Source of the DNA: Polaribacter sp. | GTDB taxonomy: Bacteria > Bacteroidota > Bacteroidia > Flavobacteriales > Flavobacteriaceae | Assembly: GCA_029250685.1 (NCBI GenBank) | Contig: JAQXEU010000053.1 | Coordinates: forward strand, 1-64,000 | Direction of reading: 5' to 3' | Length of the DNA stretch: 64,000 nucleotides | Part shown: positions 26,934-35,318 of the stretch, in pieces | How the letters are laid out: each line of letters opens with the position of its first letter | How positions within the stretch are numbered: position 1 is the first letter of the stretch | Notes under the pieces: generated by a model | Databases searched by the model: none | The model's input: the letters and a program-made list of their open reading frames with translations, nothing else | Told to the model about the DNA's origin: nothing | Position numbers and translations under genes: made by a program

Positions 26934-28604
26934 TTAATTTATTATTTCAACTTTTCTTTTCATAGTTGTTTGTAGAAGAATCGCAATTGACATAACCAAT
27001 ACACAACCTAATAAATTCAACCACAAATAAGGCAACCAATCCATAAAGAACACGCCAATAATAATAATTTGTGTAATTAAAGCAGCGATAAACACTGCAT
27101 TACCTTTCACAAATTTTATAAAAAACGCTAATAAGAAAATCCCCAATACGTTTCCATAGAAAATAGAACCAATAATATTTACTAACTGAATTAAATTATC
27201 AAAAAGATTGGCAACACAAGCCACCAAAATGGCGAGAATTCCCCAACCTAGTGTAAACCATTTAGACATTTTTACATAATGTTCCTCTGATTTTTCATCT
27301 TTTACATTTCTTTTATATAAGTCTATAACAGAAGTAGAAGCCAATGCATTTAATTCTGATGCTGTAGAAGACATGGCTGCTGATAAAATAACGGCCAACA
27401 GTAAACCAATTAAACCTCTTGGTAAATTGTTTAAGATGAAATGAATGAATACATAATCTTTATCATTTGTTTCAACTGAATCATCTGCTTTTTTAATAAT
27501 CGTTTTTGCCTCTTCTTTTAATGCAACACTTTTTATCTCTAATTCTTTTATTCGGTTTTTATCTTCAAGTTGAACACCATCTAACACCAATGCTTTTTTA
27601 TCATTCTCTAATTCTCTGTATTTATTTTCTAACTCTTTATATTCAGAAGCATACTCAGAATTCAATACAGCTTGACTTGCTGTTGGATTAAAGTTTAAGG
27701 GAGCAGCATTAAATTGATAAAAAACAAACACCATTACACCTACTAGTAAAATAAAGAATTGCATTGGCACTTTTAACAGACCATTAAACAACAATCCTAA
27801 CTGACTTTCTTTAACAGATTTACCTGATAAATAGCGTTGCACTTGACTTTGATCTGTCCCAAAATAAGACAACATTAAAAATGTCCCTCCTAAAAACCCC
27901 GTCCAAACGGTATACCGATTGCTTAAATCAAACGAAAAATCAAGTACTTCCAGTTTTCCACTTGCACCTGCAATATCTAATGCATTAGAAAATGAAATAT
28001 CTTGTGGTAATTGATCAACAATCATATAAAACGCCACCAACATCCCAAAAAAGATGATGATCATTTGTTGCTTTTGCGTCACATTTACTGCTTTGGTTCC
28101 CCCAGTTACAGTGTAAATAATTACCAAAACTCCGATGATAATATTTAGCGTAACTAAATCCCAACCCAACACTGCGGATAAAATAATTGCAGGTGCAAAA
28201 ATGGTAATTCCGGCTGCCAATCCACGTTGCACTAAAAATAAAATTGCAGCTAAGGTTCTGGTTTTTAAATCGAATCTTCCTTCTAAATATTCGTAAGCGG
28301 TATAGACTTTTAGCTTGTGATAAATCGGAATAAAAACCAAGCAAATAATGACCATTGCAATTGGCAATCCAAAGTAAAATTGTACAAATCCCATTCCGCT
28401 ATGAAAGGCTTGTCCAGGTGTTGATAAAAAGGTAATAGCACTAGCTTGAGTTGCCATTACAGACAAACCAATTGTCCACCATTTTGTATCGTTACCTCCT
28501 TTTATATAATCTTGTACACTTGTATTTTTTCTCGTTTTATAAGCACCGAAAATCACGATAAATGATAAGGTAGCAGAAAGTACAATCCAATCTAATAATT
28601 CCAT
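26934..28604 (-). CDS. Sodium:solute symporter (SSS family)
   Basis: A 556-residue sodium-coupled transporter with about 13-14 membrane helices. The N-terminus (LDWIVLSATLSF, then YIKGGNDTKWWTIGLSVMATQ) is typical of the SSS family, as are GGTKAVNVTQKQQMIIIFFG and ILSAAMSSTASELNALAS. Odd feature: residues about 315-385 form a highly charged, helical insertion (YKELENKYRELENDKK...) between two membrane helices. The substrate is probably a sugar or amino sugar, inferred only from cotranscription with a PIG-L deacetylase. Confidence 0.93.
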   Translation of the reverse strand: MELLDWIVLSATLSFIVIFGAYKTRKNTSVQDYIKGGNDTKWWTIGLSVMATQASAITFLSTPGQAFHSGMGFVQFYFGLPIAMVIICLVFIPIYHKLKVYTAYEYLEGRFDLKTRTLAAILFLVQRGLAAGITIFAPAIILSAVLGWDLVTLNIIIGVLVIIYTVTGGTKAVNVTQKQQMIIIFFGMLVAFYMIVDQLPQDISFSNALDIAGASGKLEVLDFSFDLSNRYTVWTGFLGGTFLMLSYFGTDQSQVQRYLSGKSVKESQLGLLFNGLLKVPMQFFILLVGVMVFVFYQFNAAPLNFNPTASQAVLNSEYASEYKELENKYRELENDKKALVLDGVQLEDKNRIKELEIKSVALKEEAKTIIKKADDSVETNDKDYVFIHFILNNLPRGLIGLLLAVILSAAMSSTASELNALASTSVIDLYKRNVKDEKSEEHYVKMSKWFTLGWGILAILVACVANLFDNLIQLVNIIGSIFYGNVLGIFLLAFFIKFVKGNAVFIAALITQIIIIGVFFMDWLPYLWLNLLGCVLVMSIAILLQTTMKRKVEIIN

Positions 28605-28615
28605 AATTTATGCGC

Positions 28616-28723
28616 TTAATTTGAAAAATATGATGTGATAAAATAAAATAGAATGATATACACTAAATTGGCTATGAGCACAACACTGTAGATTTTTTTC
28701 CAAGGACGTTTTTCGGTTTCCAT
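28616..28723 (-). CDS. Small single-pass membrane protein, 35 residues
   Basis: An ATG at 28723 opens a 35-residue frame ending in TAA at 28616. It has a charged N-terminus (METEKRPWKK), then one hydrophobic helix (IYSVVLIANLVYIILFYFI) and a short polar tail. It starts 4 bases after the PIG-L deacetylase stop and ends 11 bases before the symporter start, so spacing fits a real operon gene. Similar small partner proteins accompany some SSS transporters (for example DUF485 with ActP); a partner role here is inference. Confidence 0.7.
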   Translation of the reverse strand: METEKRPWKKIYSVVLIANLVYIILFYFITSYFSN

Positions 28724-28727
28724 ATTA

Positions 28728-31259
28728 TTATTCTTTAATTTCTGTTTGCTTTTGAATATTCTCTTTTCCAATAGATAACATATTTGCAAAGATTTTATAC
28801 GCTCCAGAAACGCCTGCTGGCAATTCTCTAAAGAAGCTTAAACCTGTATACATATAATGCCCTTTTCCGTATTTCGCGACTAATAAACTTCCGTTTTTAG
28901 CGGTTTCTCCTTTATCATTCATTGATAAAACTGGCGTGAATTGCTTAGCCCATTTATTCGGAAAATACAAACCACGTTCTTGCACCCAACCATCAAAATC
29001 TGATGTTTCAATTTTATTTGGAAAATTCATTAACGAATGATTTTTCGCCAAGATTTTCACCTCAGCAGTTTCATCGGTAACACGATCTCTAGAAACTGAC
29101 AAATCAAACGGTGCTTTTACATCAACACCCCTTCTACCACTTGTGTTGTATTGCACAATCATATTCCCGCCTTTTTCTACATAATCTAACAAGAATTTCT
29201 GTTTAAATTTTAAAACCTCAACCGTATTGTACGCTCTAATCCCTAAAACGACAGCATCAAATTTATGCAAATTTTCTTCATTGATTTCTTCTGGGTTAAT
29301 TTCAATAACATTATAACCTATTTGACGTAAGCTTTCTGGAATTGCATCACCAGCGCCTTTAATATAACCGATATAATTTCCGTTTTTCTGAATATTTAAT
29401 CGAACAATTTTTGCTTCAGAATTCATCAATACAGATTGCTTCGGAATGTGATTGTAATTAATTTCAATCAATTCTTTTGCATATTTCTTCCCGTCAATAA
29501 TTGCAATACTTTTTAAGGTCCCTTCTGATTGTTTTGCGGGTGGACTTACCATAAAATCAACGGTAAGATTATCTCCTTTTTGAGCAATTGAAAACGGAAT
29601 TTGCTTCGGAGAAACATTCCAGTTATTAGGAATTTCTAATTGTACATTTCCTTTGACATTTTTCTTTCCGGCTCTGACAACAACTTGCACTTTTTGTGGT
29701 TTACCGTCAGAAAAAATAATCACTTTGTTTGCCAATTTTGTGGTTACTTCTGGTAATACTTCAAATGGCTCATAAATTTCTCCAACATCTCTTTTAGAAT
29801 ATCTATACACTACATCTTTTGTAAAAGTAATATCGTGTTCCCAAATATTCAAATTGAACTCAATTTGTAATGGTCGGTTCGATTCTGGATTTCCAATTTG
29901 TGTAGGATTCTTTACCGCATACATTCCCAAAGTTCCTTTATTTCTTAACCAATAAGGATCAGAATACAATTTATTCTTAGAATTGATTTTATCTGTAATA
30001 TTTAAACGAACATTATTCTCTAATGATTTTTCAGTCGATTTTATAACGCTAACACCATTCTCTTTAAAACTATAACTTTCAAAAAAAGTAGTGATATTGC
30101 TTCTGTTTAATGCTTCAATTCTAATTTCTACTTCTTCATTTGGCGTTGTACTAGAATTGGTTGCAGAAACTTCTAAATACAAACCTGCTGCAGCTAAAAT
30201 AATTTCTTTGATTTGTTTGATTTTAATTTTTCTCCAATGAGAATCTTCTAACAATTTAATTTTATCAAAAGCTTTTAATATTTCTGGTAAGTGCTTTGAT
30301 GGATTTGAAAAATCAAAATCCTTTTCAACTTTATATAAAATATTTCCAATTTCTTGTCCTCCTTTTATACGATTCCATTTTGTATTAATTCCTGAGAAAA
30401 TATCGTTAGGATTCGTAGGTTTATCACCTTTTAAAAATTCCACATATTCTTGTTGACTTCCACGCGTTGTTAATCTACCAAAACCTTGACATAAATGTTG
30501 ACTACTTGCTAAGGCAGCAACTTCGTTATTTGACAATCCTTTTAAGGGATAATACACACCAACATCAAAAGATGCTAGTTTACCTTTGGTTGCTTCTTCA
30601 AATGCTGCTTGATTTCTAAAAGACCATGGAGATGTATTATAATACAAACGTTTTGGCTGCCAAGTTTCAGTGTTTTTAAGTTGATTCGAGAATTTATTTT
30701 TATCGCCAGCCAAATCAAAAGCTTCTACACTTAACATTGCCGAAGTTGTATGATGTCCGTGCGTTGTTCCTGGAGTTCTATGATTAAATCTGTTGATAAT
30801 TACATCAGGCTTAAAAGTTCTAATTGCCCAAACAACATCACTCAACACTTTTTCTTTTTCCCAAAACTCTAGAGTTTCTTTTGGGTGTTTAGAATACCCA
30901 AAATCGTTTGCTCTGGTAAATAATTGTTCTCCACCATCAATGCTACGAGCTGCTAATAATTCCTGCGTTCTTATCAATCCTAATAGTTCTCTAATTTCTG
31001 GACCGATTAAATTCTGACCACCATCGCCACGTGTTAAAGATAAATATGCCGTTCTTGCTTTTTCATAATTTGCCAAATAAGAAATTAATCGTGTATTTTC
31101 ATCATCTGGATGTGCCGCAATATATAACGCTGAACCTAAAAAATTTAATTTCTGTATTTTCTCGTAAATCTGATTTGAAGTTAACTTTTGTGGTTTTTGT
31201 GCAAACAACATTGTTGAAAAGAACAATGCAACTATTGTGAAATATGTATATTTCTTCAT
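28728..31259 (-). CDS. Large PIG-L family deacetylase, secreted
   Basis: An 843-residue protein with a signal peptide (about 1-20, ending LFAQ). The N-terminal PIG-L/LmbE zinc deacetylase domain carries AAHPDDEN (H50, D52, D53) and a downstream HGHHTTSAML ligand motif near residue 168. A middle region of beta-sandwich character (about 350-600) precedes a ThuA/glutamine-amidotransferase-like C-terminal domain (about 620-835, FDAVVLGIRAYNT). It probably removes N-acetyl groups from sugars in the periplasm or outside the cell. It leads the operon with the small membrane protein and the symporter. Confidence 0.87.
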   Translation of the reverse strand: MKKYTYFTIVALFFSTMLFAQKPQKLTSNQIYEKIQKLNFLGSALYIAAHPDDENTRLISYLANYEKARTAYLSLTRGDGGQNLIGPEIRELLGLIRTQELLAARSIDGGEQLFTRANDFGYSKHPKETLEFWEKEKVLSDVVWAIRTFKPDVIINRFNHRTPGTTHGHHTTSAMLSVEAFDLAGDKNKFSNQLKNTETWQPKRLYYNTSPWSFRNQAAFEEATKGKLASFDVGVYYPLKGLSNNEVAALASSQHLCQGFGRLTTRGSQQEYVEFLKGDKPTNPNDIFSGINTKWNRIKGGQEIGNILYKVEKDFDFSNPSKHLPEILKAFDKIKLLEDSHWRKIKIKQIKEIILAAAGLYLEVSATNSSTTPNEEVEIRIEALNRSNITTFFESYSFKENGVSVIKSTEKSLENNVRLNITDKINSKNKLYSDPYWLRNKGTLGMYAVKNPTQIGNPESNRPLQIEFNLNIWEHDITFTKDVVYRYSKRDVGEIYEPFEVLPEVTTKLANKVIIFSDGKPQKVQVVVRAGKKNVKGNVQLEIPNNWNVSPKQIPFSIAQKGDNLTVDFMVSPPAKQSEGTLKSIAIIDGKKYAKELIEINYNHIPKQSVLMNSEAKIVRLNIQKNGNYIGYIKGAGDAIPESLRQIGYNVIEINPEEINEENLHKFDAVVLGIRAYNTVEVLKFKQKFLLDYVEKGGNMIVQYNTSGRRGVDVKAPFDLSVSRDRVTDETAEVKILAKNHSLMNFPNKIETSDFDGWVQERGLYFPNKWAKQFTPVLSMNDKGETAKNGSLLVAKYGKGHYMYTGLSFFRELPAGVSGAYKIFANMLSIGKENIQKQTEIKE

Positions 31260-31283
31260 TAAAAAGCTTTTAAGTAGTCAAAA

Positions 31284-31291
31284 CAAATATA
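31284..31291 (-). promoter_or_regulatory. Candidate -7 box for the PIG-L operon
   Basis: On the minus strand it reads TATATTTG, an exact TAnnTTTG match, 24 bases upstream of the ATG at 31259. Confidence 0.4.
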
Positions 31292-31414
31292 GCATTTATA
31301 TGTTTCTGAATGAGTTTCTAAAAAAGGTATTAACATAATTATAACGTTTATTTTATCAAGATAAATTGATTAAAAACTGTTGATAAATATATTTTTAAAA
31401 TCACTTATTTAGAA

Positions 31415-31422
31415 TATATTTG
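31415..31422 (+). promoter_or_regulatory. Candidate -7 box for dnaN
   Basis: TATATTTG matches TAnnTTTG and lies about 70 bases before the dnaN ATG at 31493. The nearest upstream TTG (31380-31382) is too far away for a normal -33. Confidence 0.35.
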
Positions 31423-31492
31423 TAATTCACTTTTCTTAACATCCTCTGTAAGAGACAATCGAAGAAAAAGTGCTATTTTAAAAAACAAATCA

Positions 31493-32611
31493 ATGAAATT
31501 TATAGTATCAAGCTCGCAATTATTAAAACAACTTCAAGTTCTTGGAGGTGTAATTAATAGTAACAATACATTACCTATTTTAGATAATTTCTTATTTGAA
31601 TTATCAGAAAACGAATTAAAAGTTTCTGCATCTGATTTAGAAACAACAATGAGTGCAATGGTAGAAGTAGAATCTGATTCTAAAGGATCTATCGCTGTTT
31701 CTGCACGCTTGTTATTAGATACTTTAAAAACATTTCCAGACCAACCTTTAACTTTTAAAACTGAAGGAGAAAGCACTATTGAAATTAGTTCTAATCAAGG
31801 AAAATATGAGTTGGCATTTTTTGGTGGAGAAGAATTCCCAAAAGCAGTTTCTTTAGCGGCACCAAGTAAAACTGTAATTCCGTCTGGAATTTTAGCAAAC
31901 GCTATTTCTAAAACAATTTTTGCAGCTGGTAACGATGATTTAAGACCTGTAATGAGCGGAGTTTTCTTTCAGTTTAGCACAGAAGGTTTAACTTTTGTTG
32001 CAACGGATGCACACAAATTAGTAAAATATACTCGTACAGATGTCACTGCTAATGAAAGTGCAGAATTTATCATGCCTAAAAAACCTTTGAACTTATTAAA
32101 AGGAATTTTAAATGGTAATGACAGCGATGTTGCTATCGAATATAACAACTCAAATGCAAAATTCACTTTTGACAACTTTGTATTGGTATGTAGATTGATT
32201 GACGGAAAATATCCAAATTACGAAGCGGTTATCCCAAAGGAAAATCCAAATAAATTAACGGTTGATAGAGCTTCTTTTTTAAACTCTGTAAAACGTGTGT
32301 CTATTTTTTCTAGTAAAACTACACACCAAATCAGATTAAAAATGGCAGGAACAGAATTAAACATTTCTGCAGAAGATTTAGACTACGCGAACAAAGCAGA
32401 CGAACGTTTGTCTTGTGATTATCAAGGAGACGACATGCAAATAGGTTTTAACTCACGTTTTTTAAGCGAAATGCTGAATAACCTAAATGCGAACGATGTA
32501 TTAATCGAAATGTCTTTACCAAACAGGGCCGGAATCTTAACGCCTATTGACGGTACTGATGAGGGAGAACAAGTAACAATGCTTGTAATGCCAGTGATGC
32601 TGAATAGTTAG
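31493..32611 (+). CDS. dnaN: DNA polymerase III sliding clamp, beta subunit
   Basis: A 372-residue protein, the normal length for DnaN, built of three clamp domains. It starts MKFIVSSSQLLKQLQVLGGV and ends with the canonical LVMPVMLN, which forms part of the protein-binding cleft. The ring dimer tethers polymerase III and many repair proteins to DNA. It stands alone, with no dnaA or recF nearby, as is common in Bacteroidota, so it does not mark the origin. A strong terminator follows. Confidence 0.97.
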   Translation: MKFIVSSSQLLKQLQVLGGVINSNNTLPILDNFLFELSENELKVSASDLETTMSAMVEVESDSKGSIAVSARLLLDTLKTFPDQPLTFKTEGESTIEISSNQGKYELAFFGGEEFPKAVSLAAPSKTVIPSGILANAISKTIFAAGNDDLRPVMSGVFFQFSTEGLTFVATDAHKLVKYTRTDVTANESAEFIMPKKPLNLLKGILNGNDSDVAIEYNNSNAKFTFDNFVLVCRLIDGKYPNYEAVIPKENPNKLTVDRASFLNSVKRVSIFSSKTTHQIRLKMAGTELNISAEDLDYANKADERLSCDYQGDDMQIGFNSRFLSEMLNNLNANDVLIEMSLPNRAGILTPIDGTDEGEQVTMLVMPVMLNS

Positions 32612-32634
32612 AACACGAAAGCATATATAATATC

Positions 32635-32664
32635 AAACCACAACTTTTTAGTTGTGGTTTTTTT
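32635..32664 (+). terminator. Intrinsic terminator after dnaN
   Basis: A perfect 10-bp stem (AAACCACAAC / GTTGTGGTTT) with a 6-base loop, running into a T tract to 32664. It is very similar to the terminator at 33591-33620. Confidence 0.88.
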
Positions 32665-32670
32665 ATGCCC

Positions 32671-32700
32671 AAAATTCATGAGAAAAGGAATTACTATATT
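32671..32700 (+). repeat. 30-bp direct repeat, copy 1
   Basis: This matches 32851-32880 at 27 of 30 positions, exactly 180 bases apart. The copies flank the amidohydrolase relic. Copy 1 runs into TATATTTG (32695-32702), a full -7 box. Confidence 0.85.
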
Positions 32701-32849
32701 TGGGTGACAACCAACTACCAACCTATGGTTCAATATCCAAAGGAAAAAAAGCTGATATTGTTGTGTACAATGAGAATCCATTGGAAGACATTGAGAATAT
32801 AAGTCACATATATCTTACCATAAAAGATGGGGTTATTTATCAGGAAAAA
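32682..32849 (+). pseudogene. C-terminal relic of an amidohydrolase
   Basis: An open stretch of about 55 codons without a plausible start. It encodes TYGSISKGKKADIVVYNEN followed by PLEDIENISHIYLTIKDGVI and a TAA stop. This is the characteristic last part of imidazolonepropionase-like metal-dependent amidohydrolases (the beta-sandwich return strands: GSI..GK.ADIVV, NPLEDI). No metal-ligand motifs or barrel precede it, so the rest of the gene is gone. It lies between dnaN's terminator and a small lipoprotein gene, bounded by the two 30-bp repeats. Confidence 0.75.
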
Positions 32850-32850
32850 T

Positions 32851-32880
32851 AAAATTCATAACAAAAGGAATTACTATCTT
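32851..32880 (+). repeat. 30-bp direct repeat, copy 2
   Basis: Second copy (27/30 identical to 32671-32700). It ends TATCTTGTG, close to a -7 box but one T short, about 30 bases before the lipoprotein start at 32914, so it could be the working promoter of that gene. Confidence 0.85.
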
Positions 32881-32913
32881 GTGATTCCTTTTGATACAAC
32901 TAAAACAATAACA

Positions 32914-33564
32914 ATGAAACATCTAATTATCGCATTTGTTTTTATAGGAATTATTACTTCTTGTAATACAACAGACAAATCAAAAACAGACAAAACAGCA
33001 CCTTTAATTGAAGTTAAATCGAATATCAATTACAAAGCAATTGATACAGATGAAGCTTTAATTGCAACTGCATTACTAGCTGCTCCTGAAGAAAGCAGAG
33101 CTGGTAGTAAAGTTATTGGCTATAATATGAAAGGTGAATTTGTCACTTTTAGAGAAGGAACTAATGAGTTTATTGTGTTGGTAGATAATGCTAAACAAAA
33201 TGGGTTTAACGCAGCGTGTTATCATAAAGATTTAGAACCATTTATGGCAAGAGGAAGAGCCTTAAAAGCTGAAGGAAAAAATAGACAAGAAGTATTTGAT
33301 ATTCGTGAAATGGAAGCGAAATCTGGAAAACTACCGATTCCAACGGGTGCAACATTACATATTTATTACGGAGCAAAAACAATGTACAATCCAGAAACTT
33401 CTGAAGTTGAAGATGCAAGATTGCGTTATGTAGTGTATATGCCTTGGGCAACCTCAGCATCTACTGGCTTACCAAAAAGACCATCTGCCCCAAATCATCC
33501 TTGGATTATGGATCCTGGAACGCATAGAGCACATATTATGATTTCTCCTATAACAGAAGATTAA
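32914..33564 (+). CDS. Lipoprotein of unknown function
   Basis: I take the ATG at 32914 (216 residues), because it gives a lipoprotein signal peptide (KHLIIAFVFIGIITSC, Cys17). The frame is open back to 32827, but that extension would put a charged stretch before the signal. The mature protein is about 200 residues, with VIGYNMKGEFVTFREGTNEF and a proline-rich C-terminal part (GLPKRPSAPNHPWIMDPGTHRAHIM). I recognise no family with certainty. It stands alone with its own terminator. Confidence 0.75.
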   Translation: MKHLIIAFVFIGIITSCNTTDKSKTDKTAPLIEVKSNINYKAIDTDEALIATALLAAPEESRAGSKVIGYNMKGEFVTFREGTNEFIVLVDNAKQNGFNAACYHKDLEPFMARGRALKAEGKNRQEVFDIREMEAKSGKLPIPTGATLHIYYGAKTMYNPETSEVEDARLRYVVYMPWATSASTGLPKRPSAPNHPWIMDPGTHRAHIMISPITED

Positions 33565-33590
33565 TAAAATTACTTTTTCAAATAAAACAA

Positions 33591-33620
33591 AAACCACAGC
33601 TTTTAAGCTGTGGTTTTTTT
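33591..33620 (+). terminator. Intrinsic terminator after the lipoprotein gene
   Basis: A 10-bp stem (AAACCACAGC / GCTGTGGTTT) with a 6-base loop and a T tract to 33620. It differs from the dnaN terminator by only a few bases. Confidence 0.88.
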
Positions 33621-33635
33621 ATGTACTTTTAATTC

Positions 33636-34688
33636 ATGAAAAAACTACTTTTCCTTTCAATACTTATTTTAGCAAGTTGTTCACCAAAAAAAAACACTGT
33701 AAAAGAAAGTGTCAGACCGGTTCATGATACCATTGGTTTTGCGCAATATGCTTGGCAATTAGATTCAATATACAATCGATTACAACTTAAAGACACGCCA
33801 AATAACAAAAGTTGGAAAACAGTTATTTCTCCGCATGACGATTATAAATATGCAGGGAAACAATACCACACCTCTTTAGAAGGCGTAAATGCAAATACAA
33901 TAATCTTAATTGGTGTTGCACATAGAGCCAGAAATTATAATTTACAAGACAAAATAATCTTCGGCAGTTTTACACATTGGAAATCACCTTACGGAAAATT
34001 AAAAGTTTCTGATTTGAATTCTAAAATTCAAAACAAGTTAGCCAAAGAAAGTTTCATTGTTTATGATAGTATGCAAGAATTAGAGCATTCTTTAGAAGCG
34101 ATTGTTCCGTTCTTGCACAAGAAAAACAGAAACTTAGAAATCATTCCGATTTTAGTTCCGTATATCAATTACGAAACTATTGATGCTGTAAGTTCAGATT
34201 TAGGCACCGTAGTTTCAGAAATTCTTAAAACCAATAACTTACACTTCGGAAAAGATGTTGCCATTGTAATTTCTAATGACGCTGTTCATTACGGAACAGA
34301 AAATTGGAGCAGAGATTTAGCACCTTATGGAGTTGATGACGAAGGAACAAAGAAAGCTGTAAATCATGACAAGCGTTTGATCAATGATTATTTAACGGGA
34401 GAACTTTCTATGGATAAAGTAAAAAATTTCACCAAAGAAACTGTACAAGAATCTGACTATAAAGAATACAAATGGGTTTGGTGTGGCAGATATTCTGTTC
34501 CGTTTGGATTGGCTTTTGCAAACAAATTAAATGTATTACAAAATGATGTTTCATTAATTGGAGCATTTTTAGACTATGCTTCTAGTATAGATCATAAATT
34601 AATACAAGTAGAAGATTTAGGAATGGGAACAACTGCAATTGCTACACAAAAACATTGGGTTGCATATGCGAGTATTAAGTATGAATAA
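33636..34688 (+). CDS. Memo-like (AmmeMemoRadiSam system protein B) lipoprotein
   Basis: A 350-residue protein with a lipoprotein signal (KKLLFLSILILASC, Cys16) and a MEMO1-type domain. Visible are the substrate/metal region ISPHDDYKYAGKQYH (near residue 65), ILIGVAHRARNYNL, ELEHSLEAIVPFLHKK and ISNDAVHYG near residue 210. Memo is related to extradiol dioxygenases. Neither the AMMECR1 domain nor the radical-SAM partner of that system is nearby, so this is an orphan envelope member. Catalytic activity is not established. Confidence 0.83.
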   Translation: MKKLLFLSILILASCSPKKNTVKESVRPVHDTIGFAQYAWQLDSIYNRLQLKDTPNNKSWKTVISPHDDYKYAGKQYHTSLEGVNANTIILIGVAHRARNYNLQDKIIFGSFTHWKSPYGKLKVSDLNSKIQNKLAKESFIVYDSMQELEHSLEAIVPFLHKKNRNLEIIPILVPYINYETIDAVSSDLGTVVSEILKTNNLHFGKDVAIVISNDAVHYGTENWSRDLAPYGVDDEGTKKAVNHDKRLINDYLTGELSMDKVKNFTKETVQESDYKEYKWVWCGRYSVPFGLAFANKLNVLQNDVSLIGAFLDYASSIDHKLIQVEDLGMGTTAIATQKHWVAYASIKYE

Positions 34689-34717
34689 ATTATATTTAAA
34701 CTTTTTAAAAAAAGCAT

Positions 34718-35311
34718 TTGAATTTCCTAGCACACATTTATTTATCAAACAATATTCCTAATATTATTATTGGTAATTTTATTGCTGATCATATTCCTGG
34801 GAATCACTTTACACATTTTCATCCAGAGATTCAAAAAGGGATTTTATTACACCGAGAAATAGATACATTTACAGATGCGCATTCAATTGTCCGTAAGAGC
34901 AAACGCAGGTTACATCCTAGATATAGACATTACAAAGGGGTTATTATTGATATTTTTTACGATCATTATCTAGCAAAAAACTGGGCAAATTATTCTACTA
35001 TTCCTTTAGCTGATTTTGCACAATCATTTTATGATTTATTAGAAGACAATTTTGAAATTTTACCTGATAAAACTAAACATTTATTGCCTTATTTGATAGA
35101 ATATAATTGGTTGTACAATTATCAATATATTGAAGGAATACAAAAAGTATTAAACGGAATGAACAACAGAACTAAGCAAAAATCTCAAATGAATTTGGCT
35201 GTAGAAGATTTACGAAACTTACATTCAGAATTTGAAGAAGATTTTACGGTTTTCTTCGAAGATTTACGTAACTTTTCCAACCAAAAATTATTAGAATTAA
35301 ACCAAACATAA
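34718..35311 (+). CDS. Acyl carrier protein phosphodiesterase (AcpH family)
   Basis: A 197-residue protein of the DUF479/AcpH type. The N-terminus NFLAHIYLS, then GNFIADHI and LLHREIDTFTDAH (metal-ligand histidines and aspartates of the HD-like fold) and IDIFYDHYLAKNW define the family. AcpH removes phosphopantetheine from holo-ACP. The start is a TTG at 34718; it gives the family's exact N-terminus. It lies 7 bases before the ggt gene. Confidence 0.9.
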   Translation: MNFLAHIYLSNNIPNIIIGNFIADHIPGNHFTHFHPEIQKGILLHREIDTFTDAHSIVRKSKRRLHPRYRHYKGVIIDIFYDHYLAKNWANYSTIPLADFAQSFYDLLEDNFEILPDKTKHLLPYLIEYNWLYNYQYIEGIQKVLNGMNNRTKQKSQMNLAVEDLRNLHSEFEEDFTVFFEDLRNFSNQKLLELNQT

Positions 35312-35318
35312 ATTTATC

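Noticed and set aside
31493-32611. dnaN as a marker of the replication origin
   Set aside because: No dnaA, recF, gyrB or DnaA-box cluster is nearby, and dnaN is often isolated in this phylum.
32827-32913. Longer start for the lipoprotein at 32914
   Set aside because: The extension places a basic segment before an otherwise perfect lipoprotein signal and overlaps the relic and repeat.
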